A stretch of 64,000 bases of DNA from Armigeres subalbatus (taxonomy: Eukaryota > Arthropoda > Insecta > Diptera > Culicidae): the NCBI RefSeq assembly GCF_024139115.2, contig NC_085140.1, positions 23,404,035-23,468,034 on the forward strand, written 5' to 3'. The first letter of the stretch is position 1. Each line of letters starts with the position of its first letter. The notes under the pieces are model-generated. The model was not told the origin of the DNA. It did no database searches and saw only the letters and a list, made by a program, of their open reading frames with translations. The translations under genes were made by a program, and so were the position numbers. This document shows, one piece after another, positions 33,757 through 46,353 of this stretch.

Positions 33757-35130
33757 ATGCTGGGCTCATGGCTTATGAAGGCGATGAACCGCAAACGCGA
33801 TGGGCTTTCGGCCTTCGAGGTGGCGACGGAACAGCTGGACGCCATCATCGACTTTGCGTCATCGAAGCATAATATCAGTAAGGACCTCAAGAGGAGCTTG
33901 CTGAAACTTCGAAAGTTGAGGTTGGATGCCAAGCTGGAGAGGTCGGTCGGGACGGCCAAGTGTAAACCCGTGAAATCCGTGGAGTCGAGGTCTACCCAGA
34001 CTGAGGCCCAAGGATTCGCGGACTCGGGCAAGGTCGAATCGACCGAGGGCGTGCCAGTGAAGACGGTGGTGCCAAAGTTTACCCAGACTGAGGCTCAAGT
34101 ATTCGCGGGCACGTTGGGAGTGACTGCTCCAACGGAGCAGACACAAAAACGGGGGAGACAGTCTTCAGGGGATAAGCTCCCTGGGGGCCGCTCTATAACG
34201 CCGAGGGTTACTACCCCGAACAAGGGTAGTGGCGCTGGGAAGCTGAACCCCGGCCAGGTACCTCCAAAACCGTGGGAGGAGGACCTGGAAAGGTCCGTTC
34301 ACCCAGGAAAGACGGTGATAAGGGGTTACGGCAGGCTGAGAGCTCTCAGCCGCACCAGAACATGGAAATAGAGGGGGATGACGCCTCCTGGACCCTGGGC
34401 AAGAACAAGAGGAAACCAAAGACGTCAAGGGCCGAAAAGAAGGCCCAGGCGAATGAAGGTAGCAAGAAGTCTATGGCAGGCGCCAATAGCTCCAGGGGCG
34501 ATGCCCTAGTCATCAAAATGGACGAGGCTAAGTACTCGGACGTCTTGAAGGCGATGAGGAGTGACGTCAAGCTCGGTGAACTCGGCGCCGACGTACGTCG
34601 AATAAGACGTACCCGGATGGGCGAAATGATCCTCGAGCTGAAGCGGGGCGTCTCGCAAAAGGGCGCCGCCTACAAGAAGTTGGCGGAGGAAGTCCTAAGC
34701 GAGACGGTCAAGGTGAGGGCACTCACGACGGAGGTGAATCTAAGGGTTAAAGACCTGGACGAGATCACCGAAGTCGAAGAGCTCGTCACGGCACTGCGGC
34801 GACAGTGTGAAGTGGAGACGCCCATCGCAGCCGTTCGGCTACGGAAAGGTCCGGCAGGGACGCAGATAGCATTGGTTCGGCTATCTGCAGCGGATGCCTC
34901 CAAGGTAGTCAAGTTAGGGAGCGTCAAGGTGGGATGGTCGGTGTGCCCTGTGGGCATATACGAGCAACCCGAAGTTTGCTTCAAGTGCCTGGAACCGGGG
35001 CACTAGCAATGGGACTGCAAAGGCCCTGACAGAAGCAATCTCTGCCGACGCTGCGGATTGGAGGGACATAAAGCACAATGCTGCACGAGCCCTCCCAATT
35101 GTTTGATTTGTTCCAGCAAAGCTGTGAACA
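33757..35130 (+). pseudogene. LINE ORF1 (gag-like, zinc knuckle)
   Basis: Opens MLGSWLMKAMNRKRD and shifts frame between about 34272 and 34371. It then holds KMDEAKYSDVLKAMRSDVKL, RTRMGEMILELKRG and VCFKCLEPGH, interrupted by a TAG at 35004-35006. After the stop come LCRRCGLEGHKAQC and NCLICSS, so the CCHC knuckles are recognisable. ORF1 proteins of this group bind element RNA. One frameshift and one stop inactivate it. The region is GC-rich compared with its flanks. Confidence 0.8.
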
Positions 35131-35139
35131 GCAAGCACC

Positions 35140-35720
35140 CCATAGTGCAGGTAACGCAGCTGGCTTGCTCGGCCTCGCCCGAGTGTTTGGTGTGCGCAGG
35201 TTTAGAGGAAACGGCGGAACACGTGGTGTTCGTGTGCCCACGTTTTCGCGCAATGTGTGACCACATGCTTGCCACATGTGGTCTTGACACTACCCCGGAC
35301 AACCTAGTTCGGAGGATGTGTAAAGATGAAGCTGGCTGGAACGCCGTTTTATCGGCTATCGCCCAAATCGTCTCGGAGCTACACATAAGGTGGCGCGTGG
35401 ACTCAAGGATGGCTAGTTCAGGCGCAAATAAGAGGTGGTCCAAGGGATCGGCGTCGGCTTCATGGGTCATACCTGTGGTCATGCCCTGTGGTCGAACTCG
35501 ATCCTTTTATCGAACCAGTGACCGCGCGAAGAACAACATGGTATCGTCGCTTTCGCGGCGTCGGTCAACCGGGCGGGTTCCGAGCCCGAGGACGGGAAAG
35601 GGTCCTCGTCATGGCTGGGACAGGCGTAAGCACCGCGTCGGCAAGTCCCTCTGTGTGTTGGCGAATAGACCCTATCGCAGAGAGGTCAATTTGGGGTGCA
35701 CGCGGCATGATCATTCTTGA
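35140..35720 (+). pseudogene. LINE ORF2 C-terminal remnant fused after gag
   Basis: In the same frame as ORF1 the sequence passes from NSKHPI to PECLVCAGLEETAEHVVFVC, then PRFRAMCDHMLATCGLDTTP and SELHIRWRVD. The CxxC...H...C pattern is the end of ORF2 in R1-like LINEs. About 3 kb of endonuclease and RT coding sequence would normally lie between, so a deletion joint falls at about 35125-35165. Confidence 0.75.
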
Positions 35721-36075
35721 TACCAGTCGTGCAGAGGGAAGCAGGCGCGAAGTCGACCCTTCCCACCTTCCGAGGACATAGGGCGTGGTAAGGCCACCTG
35801 GAAAGCCGGCAATGCGCTGGCACGATACCATGGTGTCCTTCTAAAAAAGCGAGTCACGATATGCTACAAGGACACGCAGCTAACCTCGAGGGTGCGTTGT
35901 GCACTGGCCCCCCTTTGAAGCATTACTCTCTGGTTGTACCGAAGGGACTATGGGCTTGGCGGCAATGGAAACGGTTTAGCGGTCCCTAACCCCGCACTTC
36001 CTGGACAACCCAGAATGTTTGTTGAGCAGATTCCTCATCCATTGCTTGGGAAGAAAAAAAAATTACTCATAATCA

Positions 36076-36851
36076 TTAATCATAACGATCATTAGTCATT
36101 ATTCTTGCTAATATTATGTCAATATTAAATAACTCAATATTAAAAACTCTCCAGCAATTTGCCAAATCTATTGATACTATTGATTATCAGCGTTAAACTA
36201 TTGAAAATGTTATTTCTTTCCAAACCGGGTGAAAAATTCAATCCCGTTTATAAATCCCCAACACGGACATCAGATTGCAGTATGGTACAGGCCTTTTGAT
36301 CCACCGCTTCGTTTTCCCTGTGTATTAAAAGCCCCGTGTTTCGCGTGCGCGCGTCATTTTCATTCTGGATGTCACGGAGAACGGACCAACGCGGTTCCAG
36401 CGATAACGCCTGTGGTTTGGTCTGTGGTGGTAAAAACTCAAAATCTCAAAACTCATGGACGATTCAATTCAAGCCCAACCCAGCACCTAAAAACTCATGG
36501 ATGAGTTGAATCATCGTATGTTTTCTGTATGTATGTAGAATCACTGTATGTATGTAGAATAACGAGCGCGCGTCAAACGGAGAAGCTGCAAAAATGTATT
36601 CGCATGGATGACTATCTACTAAAATTAAAAGTCTTTCTCTGAATCGTGCTCTCGTGATTCTACCACCGACGGAAAACAATCTAGCATCACCAAGCAATTA
36701 AGTTTTACTTTGATCAAAATTCATCTCGCCTCAAGTTGTGACTTAAGAGCTACTTGCATTGATGGTAGCCAATCGTTAGTAGGGGAATCTATTATTGTCA
36801 GGGAGGTTTTCTGTAACTAATTATGCTCAAATTTGGCCTAAACATTCTTTG
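36076..36851. other. Unassigned DNA, first copy of a diverged duplicate
   Basis: 36190-36440 matches 38340-38560 imperfectly (ctattgaaaat, ccccaacacggacatcag, ccaccgcttcg). It contains gcgcgcgtcat-type stretches. No protein is recognised. Confidence 0.5.
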
Positions 36852-36864
36852 CATATCAAAGAAT

Positions 36865-37157
36865 CTTCTTCTTCTTCTTCACTGGCATTACATCCCCCAC
36901 TGGGACATTGCCGCCTCGCAGCTTAGTGTTCAATTAGCACTTCCACAGTTATTAACTGCGAGGTTTCTAAGCCAAGGTACCATTTCTGCATTCGTATATC
37001 ATGAGGCTAACACGATGATACTTTTATGCCCAAGGAAGTCGAGACAATTTTCAATCCGAAAATTGTATAGACCGGCACCGGGAATCGAACCCAGCCACCC
37101 TCAGCATGGTCTTGCTTTGTAGCCGCGCGTCTTACCGCACGGCTAAGGAGGGCCCTA
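36865..37157 (-). mobile_element. Feilai-type SINE copy B
   Basis: Full-length reverse copy, from cttcttcttcttcttc to ggctaaggagggccc. The B box reads ggttcgattcc on the minus strand. The exact 13-bp duplication catatcaaagaat flanks it (36852-36864 and 37158-37170), which makes it one of the youngest-looking insertions here. Confidence 0.9.
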
Positions 37158-37170
37158 CATATCAAAGAAT

Positions 37171-37800
37171 ATTGTGGCCAAATTTCATAAAATTTGGTCA
37201 ACAAAAACCCCCTGACAATAATAGAACAAAACCTGCCAAAGCCGTCATTCCCCCTACAAGAAAATTTAAACTGAGCGCTGCTAATGTTAATGACGACGAC
37301 CGCGCGACCCACACCATCGCCGGGAATAAAATTTCCGGTAGGAGCTCCGCCGATGCCGAAGGTGGTACCACAGACAAACAGACATAACACTCTTCAAATT
37401 ACCATCGTTCATTGATTTGCTGATCAATTCAAATAATCATTAGTTGGTCAATCAGTCAATCGTGGCGCGCGCATCGTTTTTGCTCGAGATTGACGTTTGC
37501 TCACTACCGCCATCTAGTTCGTGATTTGCCCACTAACTGAAATCAACAGATGTCGTTAGTGTTTGAACGACGTTGAATTCAATAAGTATATGTTCAATGT
37601 GTTATGACTGTTTGTATGTGGTGGTACCATGGTCTGGTCTCCGCGACATCTCGAACGAAATGGCTCGCGCGCGCGGAAGAGCTGCTTTCTTGTAATCGAT
37701 AAATTTGAACCTGTAGCCACGCCCCTTTGGTGAGTGTTTTACGGTTACACAATATTTGCAGTCATACCGGACAACAAAGAGGCGGGACTAATGAGCCATT
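37171..37800. other. Unassigned DNA, part of diverged duplicate
   Basis: 37213-37310 resembles 38640-38760 (cctgccaaagcc and aaacctgttctac, then gctgctaatg..atgacgac). No gene is recognised. Confidence 0.4.
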
Positions 37801-37811
37801 TTTATTGGTTA

Positions 37812-38065
37812 CTAGCAGACCCGACGAACTTTGTTTCGCCTAAAATTGATTTATTCTCTGATTAGTTCTCAAGTTATGAAGAATTTGCTGTTTCATTTAT
37901 ATGGGAGCCCCCCCCCACCCTTTCCAAAGGGGGGAGGGGTCTCGAACCATGTCAAGAACCTTCCCCGGCCCCGAAAACCTCTGCATACAAATTTTCACAC
38001 CGATTGGTTCAGTAGTTTCCGAGTCTATAAGGCACAGACAGACAGAAATTCATTTTTATGTATAT
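37812..38065 (+). repeat. SINE- or RTE-tail-like repeat
   Basis: Starts agcagacccgacgaactttg and ends caccgattggttcagtag, cagacagacagaaatt and tatatagaataag. From memory this layout is common in arthropod genomes as a short retroposed repeat. The central ggggg/ccccc stretches (37910, 37930) pair. No duplication was found. Confidence 0.5.
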
Positions 38066-38069
38066 AGAA

Positions 38070-39240
38070 TAAGAAAACTGCTCTTCCCCGCGCGCGTGGC
38101 ATTTCATTTGAAATGTCGCGGAGAGCGGTCCCAGCATCGGCGGAGTTGCTGAGCAAATTAATCGGTTCTTCTCAGGGCCACCATTCTATACAAAGGAAGA
38201 GACGAGGCGAATATTATTCAAAGTGCAAATTAACCACTTGGTGACGCCATAATGTTGCCGTCCGTAGCAGAATCACGAGTGCGCACCGATAAATTTTCGA
38301 GATTTTATTATCAATAGATTCGGAAACTTTCTACCAATTCGTTAACTGTTTTAAAACTATTGATTGTCAACGAAAAACTATTGAAAATTTTAGTTCTTTC
38401 ACGTCTGGTAAAAGAATCAGAACTAACCAACTCCGTTTATGCAACCCCAACAGGAACATCAGTTTGCTGTAACGCACGCACCTTTGGCCCACCGCTTCAT
38501 TTTTCCTGTGCATAGTCGTGTCTTGCGGCCATTGGCGGCTGTCGACGGGTAGTTGTTGCAGAAAATTATTCACAAAGATGACGTATGTAGCAAATAATCA
38601 TTGAGTGGCTGTCGTCGGTGACAGCAGAATTGTGGAAATGCAATTTTCTCCTCATTTTAACTCGCTGTCGACAAACCTGTTCTACTAAAAAATTTAAACA
38701 AATTCTATTGAACGCTGCCGATGCTGATGACAACCGCACGATGATTTCAAGCAAAACCGCAAACGCGCGCGTGAGAGCAGCTTTTTGAATAGACTTGAGA
38801 CGATGGCTGCGCCGGTAGCGGTCTAAGTAACATCTGTATGGTCGTCGGTGGTGATTGAGAAAAATGTTTGTTCTGAAAACAGTTTAAGATAATTTTTGGT
38901 TGAAATTCGCTATTGTATCATGTATACAACCTAATGTTCATATGATATTACGATTCTGATTGCGAGGTTTTACGTAGTTTACGTCGAGCGGTCGTGTCTT
39001 GTACACAACCCTCCTGATTTTTTCAAAACAAATTCAATCCTTCATTGGAATATTCATTCATTAGCACTCTGGTGGAAATTATGTGATCGTTTTTTTTGTT
39101 TAAAAAAATGGTAACAATGGTTAGTACATGTTTGAGAACTTATTTGAGAATAAATTATTTGTACATTTTTGAATTCAAATGGACCCACGTATATACATCC
39201 GCTTGTCAATTTGATAACCGTTAAAACTATAATATAAGTG
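38070..39240. other. Second copy of diverged duplicate and unassigned DNA
   Basis: 38340-38830 is the counterpart of 36190-37720 without the SINE. The rest shows no gene. A GC-richer stretch with gcgcgcg lies at 38760. Confidence 0.45.
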
Positions 39241-39241
39241 A

Positions 39242-39375
39242 CCCAGTCGACACAAAATCGTATATGATGCAACATAAGATGCTTAAGTGGAGGCGATATA
39301 CGTACATATTGTACCTATATGGCCTTCACTTTAGCATCTTATGTGACATCATATACGATCTTGTGTTGACTGGGG
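39242..39375. mobile_element. 134-bp hairpin MITE
   Basis: Arms of about 50 bp, cccagtcgacacaaaatcgt at the left and the complement of tacgatcttgtgttgactgg at the right, pair with a few mismatches around a ~30-nt loop. Confidence 0.75.
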
Positions 39376-40870
39376 AATGGAAAAGTGAGAGGTTTACCAT
39401 TCCTTTAAAATTTGATCTTTTTCTGCTCGCATTGGAGTACGGAAAATCTTTTGAATGTACCCGAATTGTGTTGCTGCTTTGTTTGATTCATTTCTACATC
39501 TTAATCACGTGGTTACGCCTCAGATTTGGCGTTGAATGTTTGTTACAGTTTCTATATCTGTCCACTGGATGGACATTCCCCTTAGATTCGTTCGCTGTTT
39601 TAAACCGCTCAAACAAAGAAATCTATGGAAATAACCTTGACTAAAGATTTATCCTTTAAAAAAAGTCAAGCCTGAGCACAAGTATAGGACGACCTAGGAC
39701 AGTTTTTCACTAAAATACTTTGCACAAAACACAGAAGTAAGTAAAAACAAAAAGCGTATCTTTTTATGAGAATATCCTCGATTACTAAGTCGAAAAAAGA
39801 TTAATGCTGTTTGTTATTAATTAGACATTATTTTGTGCGCAAAATTGGGTGATTTTTCATTAGTGCTTGGTGCGGATTAGCAGAACTTAACTCTTTCTGA
39901 AGGTGGAATCTATTTCGATGCTACTATTATTAAACTGCGTCAAGCAATTACCATCTTTAATATGTAGATTCAATTCACACATGCTCCTTAAGTGTTCAAT
40001 GCGATTTAAAGTTCGTAATGTTTGTAAAAAAATGCCAGTCAGTTTTGTTAATTTTTGTATGAGTGCGAGAAGTGCTCGCATAAAATGCTCAGCGCAACAT
40101 AGTGTTGCTAAGTTTCATAAAGAATGGTTCTCGCACTAAAAGGGCTCAGAACGACTTAGTGTTATTAATTTTTGTTTGAGCACGAGTGAAGCGAATGATG
40201 TCGACTTCGTGCCGAAAGAACTGCACTAAACTCTCCGGAACTACACCCATTATGAAGCAGCACCTTCCAAAACGACTTGAAGTGGTGAAGAATGTAGAAG
40301 AAATGAAGAAAGTATGCAGAAGAAACTGTCAATGCTGAGGTCGTGCAAAACCTAATGGCTGGGGTTTTGAGCAAAATTCGCGTAATTTGAATATAAAGGT
40401 AACATAAATAAAATGTTTTCAAAACTAACTTTTATTGTTTTTTTTACTCCGTGAAATTTTGGGGATAATGGGATAATCCCATTCTCTCAATCCAAAACGC
40501 CTGATGTGGGTAAGTTAATAGCCGAAAAGAGTGATGAAAACTAGGTTACAATTTCCACAAATTACTCTCGAGAGCGAGAATACTATAATGTGTTTAATTG
40601 CTCACCAATCAATACCTCACCAACAACGGTTTCTGAACACCGTCCTTCATGGTCTTATTCCGATTGTTTCCAGTTCTGACTGATGTAAATTAAGCACACC
40701 ATCTCCCACGAGACTTTCACTTTCATCTAGCAGCTAGGTGCGGAAACAAAACACTCCACTCACTTCAACTGATTTACGGTTGCTGTTAATAGATTCATAA
40801 GCGTAAAATCTGAACACTCGCAAAACACCCCATCCACACAGGTAACATCAGCAGGAAGATCTGAAAATGA
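39376..40870. other. Unassigned AT-rich DNA
   Basis: A 126-codon frame spans 39264-39644, but it starts inside the hairpin MITE and shows no domain. No RNA gene is seen. Confidence 0.4.
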
Positions 40871-41143
40871 GCAACAATGAAGAGGGAAGCAGAACATGTT
40901 CCGTTTTATGACCACTGCTGCTGCACGCCATGCCACCCACCGATGACGGACCGTGATGGACCGACCGACCGATCATTGCAGAGCCGTTTTCCCTGGGGGT
41001 TGTTTTTATTATCAAGATTCCAACGGAGCACCGCCGGTAAGTTTTTTTTTTCGGGCATAAGAAATCTCGAATACAGGTGATTAACCGTTCGCGAAGGTGA
41101 TACTCGTGGCGCGATTTTCTTACCCACCGAGCGACGACGGTTC

Positions 41144-41199
41144 AGTTGGTGGATTGTGGATAGCAAACGAATCTCAAACAAAGCAGAAGAACATCCGAG
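41144..41199 (+). promoter_or_regulatory. Possible short 5' leader exon
   Basis: An arthropod-type initiator ttcagttgg places +1 at 41144. GC-richer DNA lies upstream (40910-41140), and a splice-donor-like ccgag|gtaaat follows at 41199/41200. I see no DPE match at +28. This is a weak call resting on short motifs only. Confidence 0.2.
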
Positions 41200-41209
41200 G
41201 TAAATGGGG

Positions 41210-43320
41210 CTTTTGTTTTCAAAACCTGTTCGTTTGATTTGGTCGTTCGCAGTTTACAATCAATGATGAGGTGCTTATTATCATGAGTAGTAATTAGTTC
41301 GGCTTGGCTCTATTTTGTTTCATTAAAACTGAACAAAATTGTGTTAAGTTAATTTTACGAGATTGGTCAGAAAGAACAAAATTGGGCATTGGAATTGCAA
41401 AGTGCTGGGAGAAACAATCAATTTTCAAAGATCAATTAGAACACCGTATACGTTCTAGTAATAAATTGGAATTTAAACTGGAAGTTTGGCATACGTTGCT
41501 GTGCATCTCCACAAGTGTCAATAAAACTAGGTATATTTATGGTTTCTTATGTGTTTGACACTACATAAGTCACATAACCTCTTCTATGCCAAGCTTGGGA
41601 AGCGATGAAATCTATCGACACTCATCATAGTATATTTATCCCTGAAGTCCCTCAGCTGTATCCTCATAGAAGAAGTGTCTCCATCATTGGCATTCACTGC
41701 TGCAGACAAGAATTCCTAATCATTCTTTGTGGTGACATACAAAAAACGATTCACATTATTAAACAGCTATAAGTTCATCTCTCCAATGTTCGATCTGGCC
41801 AACAATACTTTTTTTAATGGTTGAATTAACGTGATGATAAAGCGACCTTCGGACTATATCAGAATAAGAGCATTTACGCTAAAAAGTTTGTAAATCGATC
41901 GACTCACCGTTAGAAGTCACAAAAAAGTAAAACATGTTTCAACTCCTCAACTAAACTCAACCAGCATTATCCCGAAATACATATTTGCAGCATCTATGAC
42001 TCTCAATGGCCACAAAAAACATCCCACGGAATTAATATCAGTTTGAACATCAATTACGCATTAAATACTTATAATTGATTTTGAAGTTTCATTCAAAACT
42101 ATTTTTTGCCTTATTTGTCCCTCACTCTCCAAACGTTTACAAATTATTAAATTTGGAAAAATCGCAACAATAATGGAAATAGGAGGCTTAAGCACCTGAA
42201 GCGAAACCAAATTGATATTAAACCTAAGAGCTGGCGGCATTTTATACAATTATCTCCGCAATTAGCGAAATCCGAATTATCAGATTTTCGGGCGTATTGA
42301 GACTTGCTTCTTTATCAGCTTTCTTCAAAAGTGCGAAAACGTATAGAAAGCAAAGCCTTTGTTCCATTCGCCGCCGTTCCATGCGGACAAAGCGTTTTAA
42401 ATTTAAAAGGACCGGTTACGATCATTCGTTTTTTCATAACCGTCTCCGAACGCGTCAATCATTGCCAGTAGTGGTGCATGCTGTTTGCGATTATTGTCAT
42501 TTTAGCCGCACAGGCAAGTACCCGCGATTACAGCACAATAGAGCACGCTGCGCGGACCACGCTGGATGCATAAGCTATTCAAATAATCATTAGGAAAATA
42601 CTGTTACATGGCCTGGCGTGACTTCCATTTGTATTGCTACGTCTTCGTGCAATTCAAATCACATGAGGAAATAACTTCGTCGCTAACGGTCGCTTCCAGC
42701 AGGGGACTATTAACTCACGGTGCCATACCCGATTTGACACCATTGGCAATGGCCCCAACTTTGCAACAAACAACACGGGAAATTCCATAACACCCTCCGC
42801 GACGCTCCAAGAAGCATCGCCCCAAGGGAGTTAATTGGATCTTAATGTTGTACCATTTATTGTCACTTTCGCTTATTTCTCTTCTCCCATTTCTTCCCGA
42901 TCATGGTCGATGATGCCGGTTTGCAGTAAAAATCGAAGATCGCAAATCGATCGATCCGCACATCTTCCAACAAACCAATTCGCTGTGTTTGTTGGCATTT
43001 GCTCGTTGACTAATGGTCGTGACTTCATCGTGGATCGAATGGTGCTCGAGCGAAAGATGTTTCCCTTCAGTTTTCATGTTATTGCACTGCAATGGCTCTT
43101 GATTTCGCTGATGTAAGGCTATGAGATGGGTCGTTAGTAGATTGAGCAATAACGGACGGCCTGAGTAGCTTCGACTTGGTTTGTTGGTTGTCGTGTTTGG
43201 GTATTAGGGAACACTTGGAACGCATATTATACCGATTCGACATTCTGACACTGAGAAAACATTCTGACAAGAGAAAGAAATTTTCGTTCAATTAAACCCA
43301 TTTAGGATGCATAGGTCATG
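41210..43320. other. Unassigned DNA
   Basis: No recognised gene. Small frames at 42297-42593 and 42835-43116 lack domains. 42300-43100 is slightly GC-richer than its surroundings. Confidence 0.4.
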
Positions 43321-43329
43321 TATACCCAG

Positions 43330-44025
43330 TAGGGTGGCTCAAATTAGTATGGGAAAAACTTTTTTCAATTTTTTTGATGGGCCGCCCTCTTATTCGGCTC
43401 TATTTGATGCCCTGATGCTCTGGACAAAATTTCAGCCAAATCGGTCAACGTTTGGGCGGTGCTAAACTCGTTGGAAGTTTATATGCAAAAATGTATGCAG
43501 AAACATCCAAAAACAGTAATTTGCAGTTGGACGGCACAATTTACGATCAAGAATCATGATACTCATTCAGATCTTGAAGAATTTAATGCAGAATGTTATG
43601 CAGAAAACCGCGAGAAGATTAGAGTTTGCTCGGCTAAGTTATTAGCATTTCTCTGAAGTGGGGTTTGAGCATATTTCGTTTCTTTTACCTTTGAAAAGAA
43701 ATAAATTCACCCCTTCAACACTCCAGTAAAATGCTAATATCTTTGTCTAATAAACTCTAAACTTCTCGCGGTTTTCAGCATAACAATCTGTACTTAATTC
43801 TTCAAGATCTGAATGAGTATCATGATTCTTGATCGTAAATTGTGCCGTCCAACTGCAAATTACTGTTTTGGATACATTTTTGCATATAAACTTTCAATGA
43901 GTTTAGCACCACCCAAACGTTGACCGATTTGGCTGAAATTTTGTCCAGAGCATCAGGGCATCAAATAGCCGAATAAGAGGGCGGCCCATCCAAAAATTTG
44001 TAAAAGTGTTTTTTGAGCCACCCTA
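43330..44025. mobile_element. ~700-bp foldback element, copy 1
   Basis: Starts tagggtggctcaaattag and ends gtttttt gagccaccctа-type complement at 44025. The two ~340-bp halves are inverted copies (gcagaaacatccaaaaacag, gcggtgctaaactcg and their complements) meeting near 43680. The second copy is at 54278-54950 in the opposite orientation. No clear duplication is seen: atgtata occurs near both edges. Confidence 0.85.
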
Positions 44026-44564
44026 ATGTATAGATGTATAGATCGAATGTGTAAAATTACTTTCTTCAGTAACATTTAAATTAGGATATTACAGGAAAAA
44101 TTTCGGAGTTCAAGTTTGACTACATCCCCGGAAAAAAGTATAGGGTAAATCAGTATAGATGCCGCACTTTAGAGATCTGGTAAAACTGACGTGATTGATT
44201 GGCACAAATGTACGTGAGTGTGTGTCTTCTGTAGCGAAAACAATAGTGGTGAGTGTGTGTACCACGATTTAGCGATTTTACGACAGATGCGATACGATAC
44301 GCATCGTCCCTGGATCTTGCAAAGAATCTTTTTTCTGGTTACGGACATGCAGGTGCCTCTGTCCAATGGTAGTCAGAGCATCGAACCATCACTGGTGGAG
44401 GAATACGAACCTTGGACCTTTGGCAGAATTTCCGCCTTCTGTTAGTTGGAGTGACGAGGCATCGCTGGCGGAGAAGGAATAGTCGTATTGTCGAGTCCGA
44501 CAAACAAGCGCGACTCGATAAAGCCCGGTTGCAACAACTAGAAATCAACTAATACTATCCATGC
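44026..44564. other. Unassigned DNA
   Basis: GC-richer 44300-44530 carries open frames on both strands without recognisable domains. Confidence 0.35.
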
Positions 44565-44780
44565 ACCGTTTTGACTCAAATTCCGGACATGACTCATATT
44601 TCGAACACTAGCTTTTAAATGCCCATTTTAACTTTATTCGTGTAATTTTCTCCACAGGAGCTTGAATTCGTTTGTTATCTTGATCCTCAGTGCGGAAAAC
44701 CAATGACAGTTTTAGATTTAGGGCGCTACAACGCCAGTTTTCGGAATATGAGTCATGCTCGGGATTTGAGTCAGAACGGT
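44565..44780. mobile_element. 216-bp MITE
   Basis: About 40-bp terminal inverted repeats: accgttttgactcaaattcc at the left, and the complement of gggatttgagtcagaacggt at the right, extending through atgactcatattt. No coding capacity. Confidence 0.75.
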
Positions 44781-46070
44781 ACCAAAAACCAAGTCAATCG
44801 TGTCGAGATGCGCCAGAATAGTAAACGTTGTGGATGGGAATAGGGTGTGTGTGCTATTTTATTACAATCTAACTCCCACTATTTGACAGTGGCATTATGG
44901 ATAACATATTCGTGCAACCATATTATTATTATAATTGCAAGAGTCTTAGGATCGAGAGCTAGAAGGTAATAGCTCTATTGTATTCTACGTTTCAAGAAAG
45001 TATGCGCTCCGAAACTTTAGCCGTGTACAATAAGCCCCGCACGATTGTACCCGCAGAGTATCTGAAGTGCATTCACATTTCCTGAACTAAAATTGAATTC
45101 TTTTAATTTTGGCACATATTTAATAATAAAAATATAATTAACAGTTATCTCTGAATGCATTGCGATTATCGCATTATGACTTTTTTTTATTGTTTGGTCA
45201 TTTTTGGATTTTATTGTCTGTTCCGAAAGATAATTTCATCATCTTTCAAAACGTTACTTAAGATTGACCATAAGTGGGCGGGTATCTCGAGAGGAGTTTT
45301 TTTTTTTGTAAAAATATTGATTTTTTAAGCCTATTTACTTATATTTGAAAATCCTAACCATCCTAACTAACTGGATCATTTCAAAAAAGTTATACAGGAA
45401 GGAATGTGCTTTGACATGAGGCATTGGTTAGTTTTGAACTTGGCCGATAGATGGTGGTAAATATGAATTTATTATTTCAGACTACTCAAGATATTCTGAT
45501 GAATGGAATTTTCACACATTGTTAATATTGACTATCGCTCAAATTGAACTTTTTTAAAGATGATGTCTTTATCAAAGTTCATCTGGTGAGAATGGACTGT
45601 ATTGTGATGGAAAAAAATAATTATGAATTTTACAAATAGGCGGCGCTAGTGTGCAATTTCTTGCATATTTGAAATATTGGTTTAGCTTGAGATCCTCCAT
45701 ACCTACACCTCAGTTGTACTCGGCAACATTGTTCAATATGTCTAGGACTATAAAGCGGTGCTCAATATAATGAGCACTTCTTCCAAGAGGCGGCACTAGT
45801 CAGCAGTTATATTTGAGTATATTGCTCCATGGGAAATCTAATGTTTTTGGTGCCTAGTATTTTTGGCAAACATGAATGTTGTGGTAGAGTCTACCAAAAA
45901 TTTTCTTTGTGTTCAACCTGCTCCAGCGATGCAAATGATAACGCCTTTCTGCATAACCTTTTTGAAAAGGTGCAGTTCAAAACGGGTAGAATTTTCAGAT
46001 ATAAGTAAAATAAACATGAAAAATCACTGTACAGGGTACACCATTTTCACGAAAACCCTTCCCGCGAGGC
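44781..46070. other. Unassigned AT-rich DNA
   Basis: Two aggcggc(g/a)ctagt blocks (45640, 45788) suggest an old internal duplication. No gene is recognised. Confidence 0.4.
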
Positions 46071-46353
46071 ACTTCCGCTTATTGGCATTACATCCCCCAC
46101 TGGGACATTGTCACCTCGCTGCTTAGTGTTCATTCAGCACTTCCACAGTTGTCAACCGCAAGGTTTCTAAGCCAAGCTACCATTCTTGCATTCGTATATC
46201 ACGAGGCTAACACGATGTTACTTTTATGCCCAGGGAAGTCGAGACAATTTCCAAACTGAAAATTGCCTAGACCGACATCGGAAATCGAACCCAGCCACCC
46301 TCAGCATGGTCTTGCTTTATAGCCGAGAATCTTAACGCTAGGCTAAGGAGGGT
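46071..46353 (-). mobile_element. Feilai-type SINE copy C, diverged
   Basis: Begins cttattggcattacatccc and ends ggctaaggagggtac. Substitutions in the B box (gaaatcgaaccca) and no visible duplication suggest an old copy. Confidence 0.85.

Larger units (their letters stand above)
33458..36060 (+). mobile_element. Internally deleted R1/LOA-like LINE, 2.6 kb
   Basis: It is flanked by an exact 15-bp duplication aattactcataatca (33443-33457 and 36061-36075). It begins with a GC-rich 5' UTR, encodes a gag-like ORF1 with zinc knuckles, then directly the Cys/His C-terminus of ORF2, a 3' UTR and an A-rich end (gggaagaaaaaaaa). The endonuclease and RT are missing. Intact ends and duplication suggest that the deleted form itself may have transposed in trans. 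A related 5' UTR piece lies at 48373-48520. Confidence 0.8.

Noticed and set aside
33747..34428. Antisense frames over the LINE ORF1
   Set aside because: They are shadows of the GC-rich gag-like ORF on the plus strand, which has recognisable zinc knuckles.
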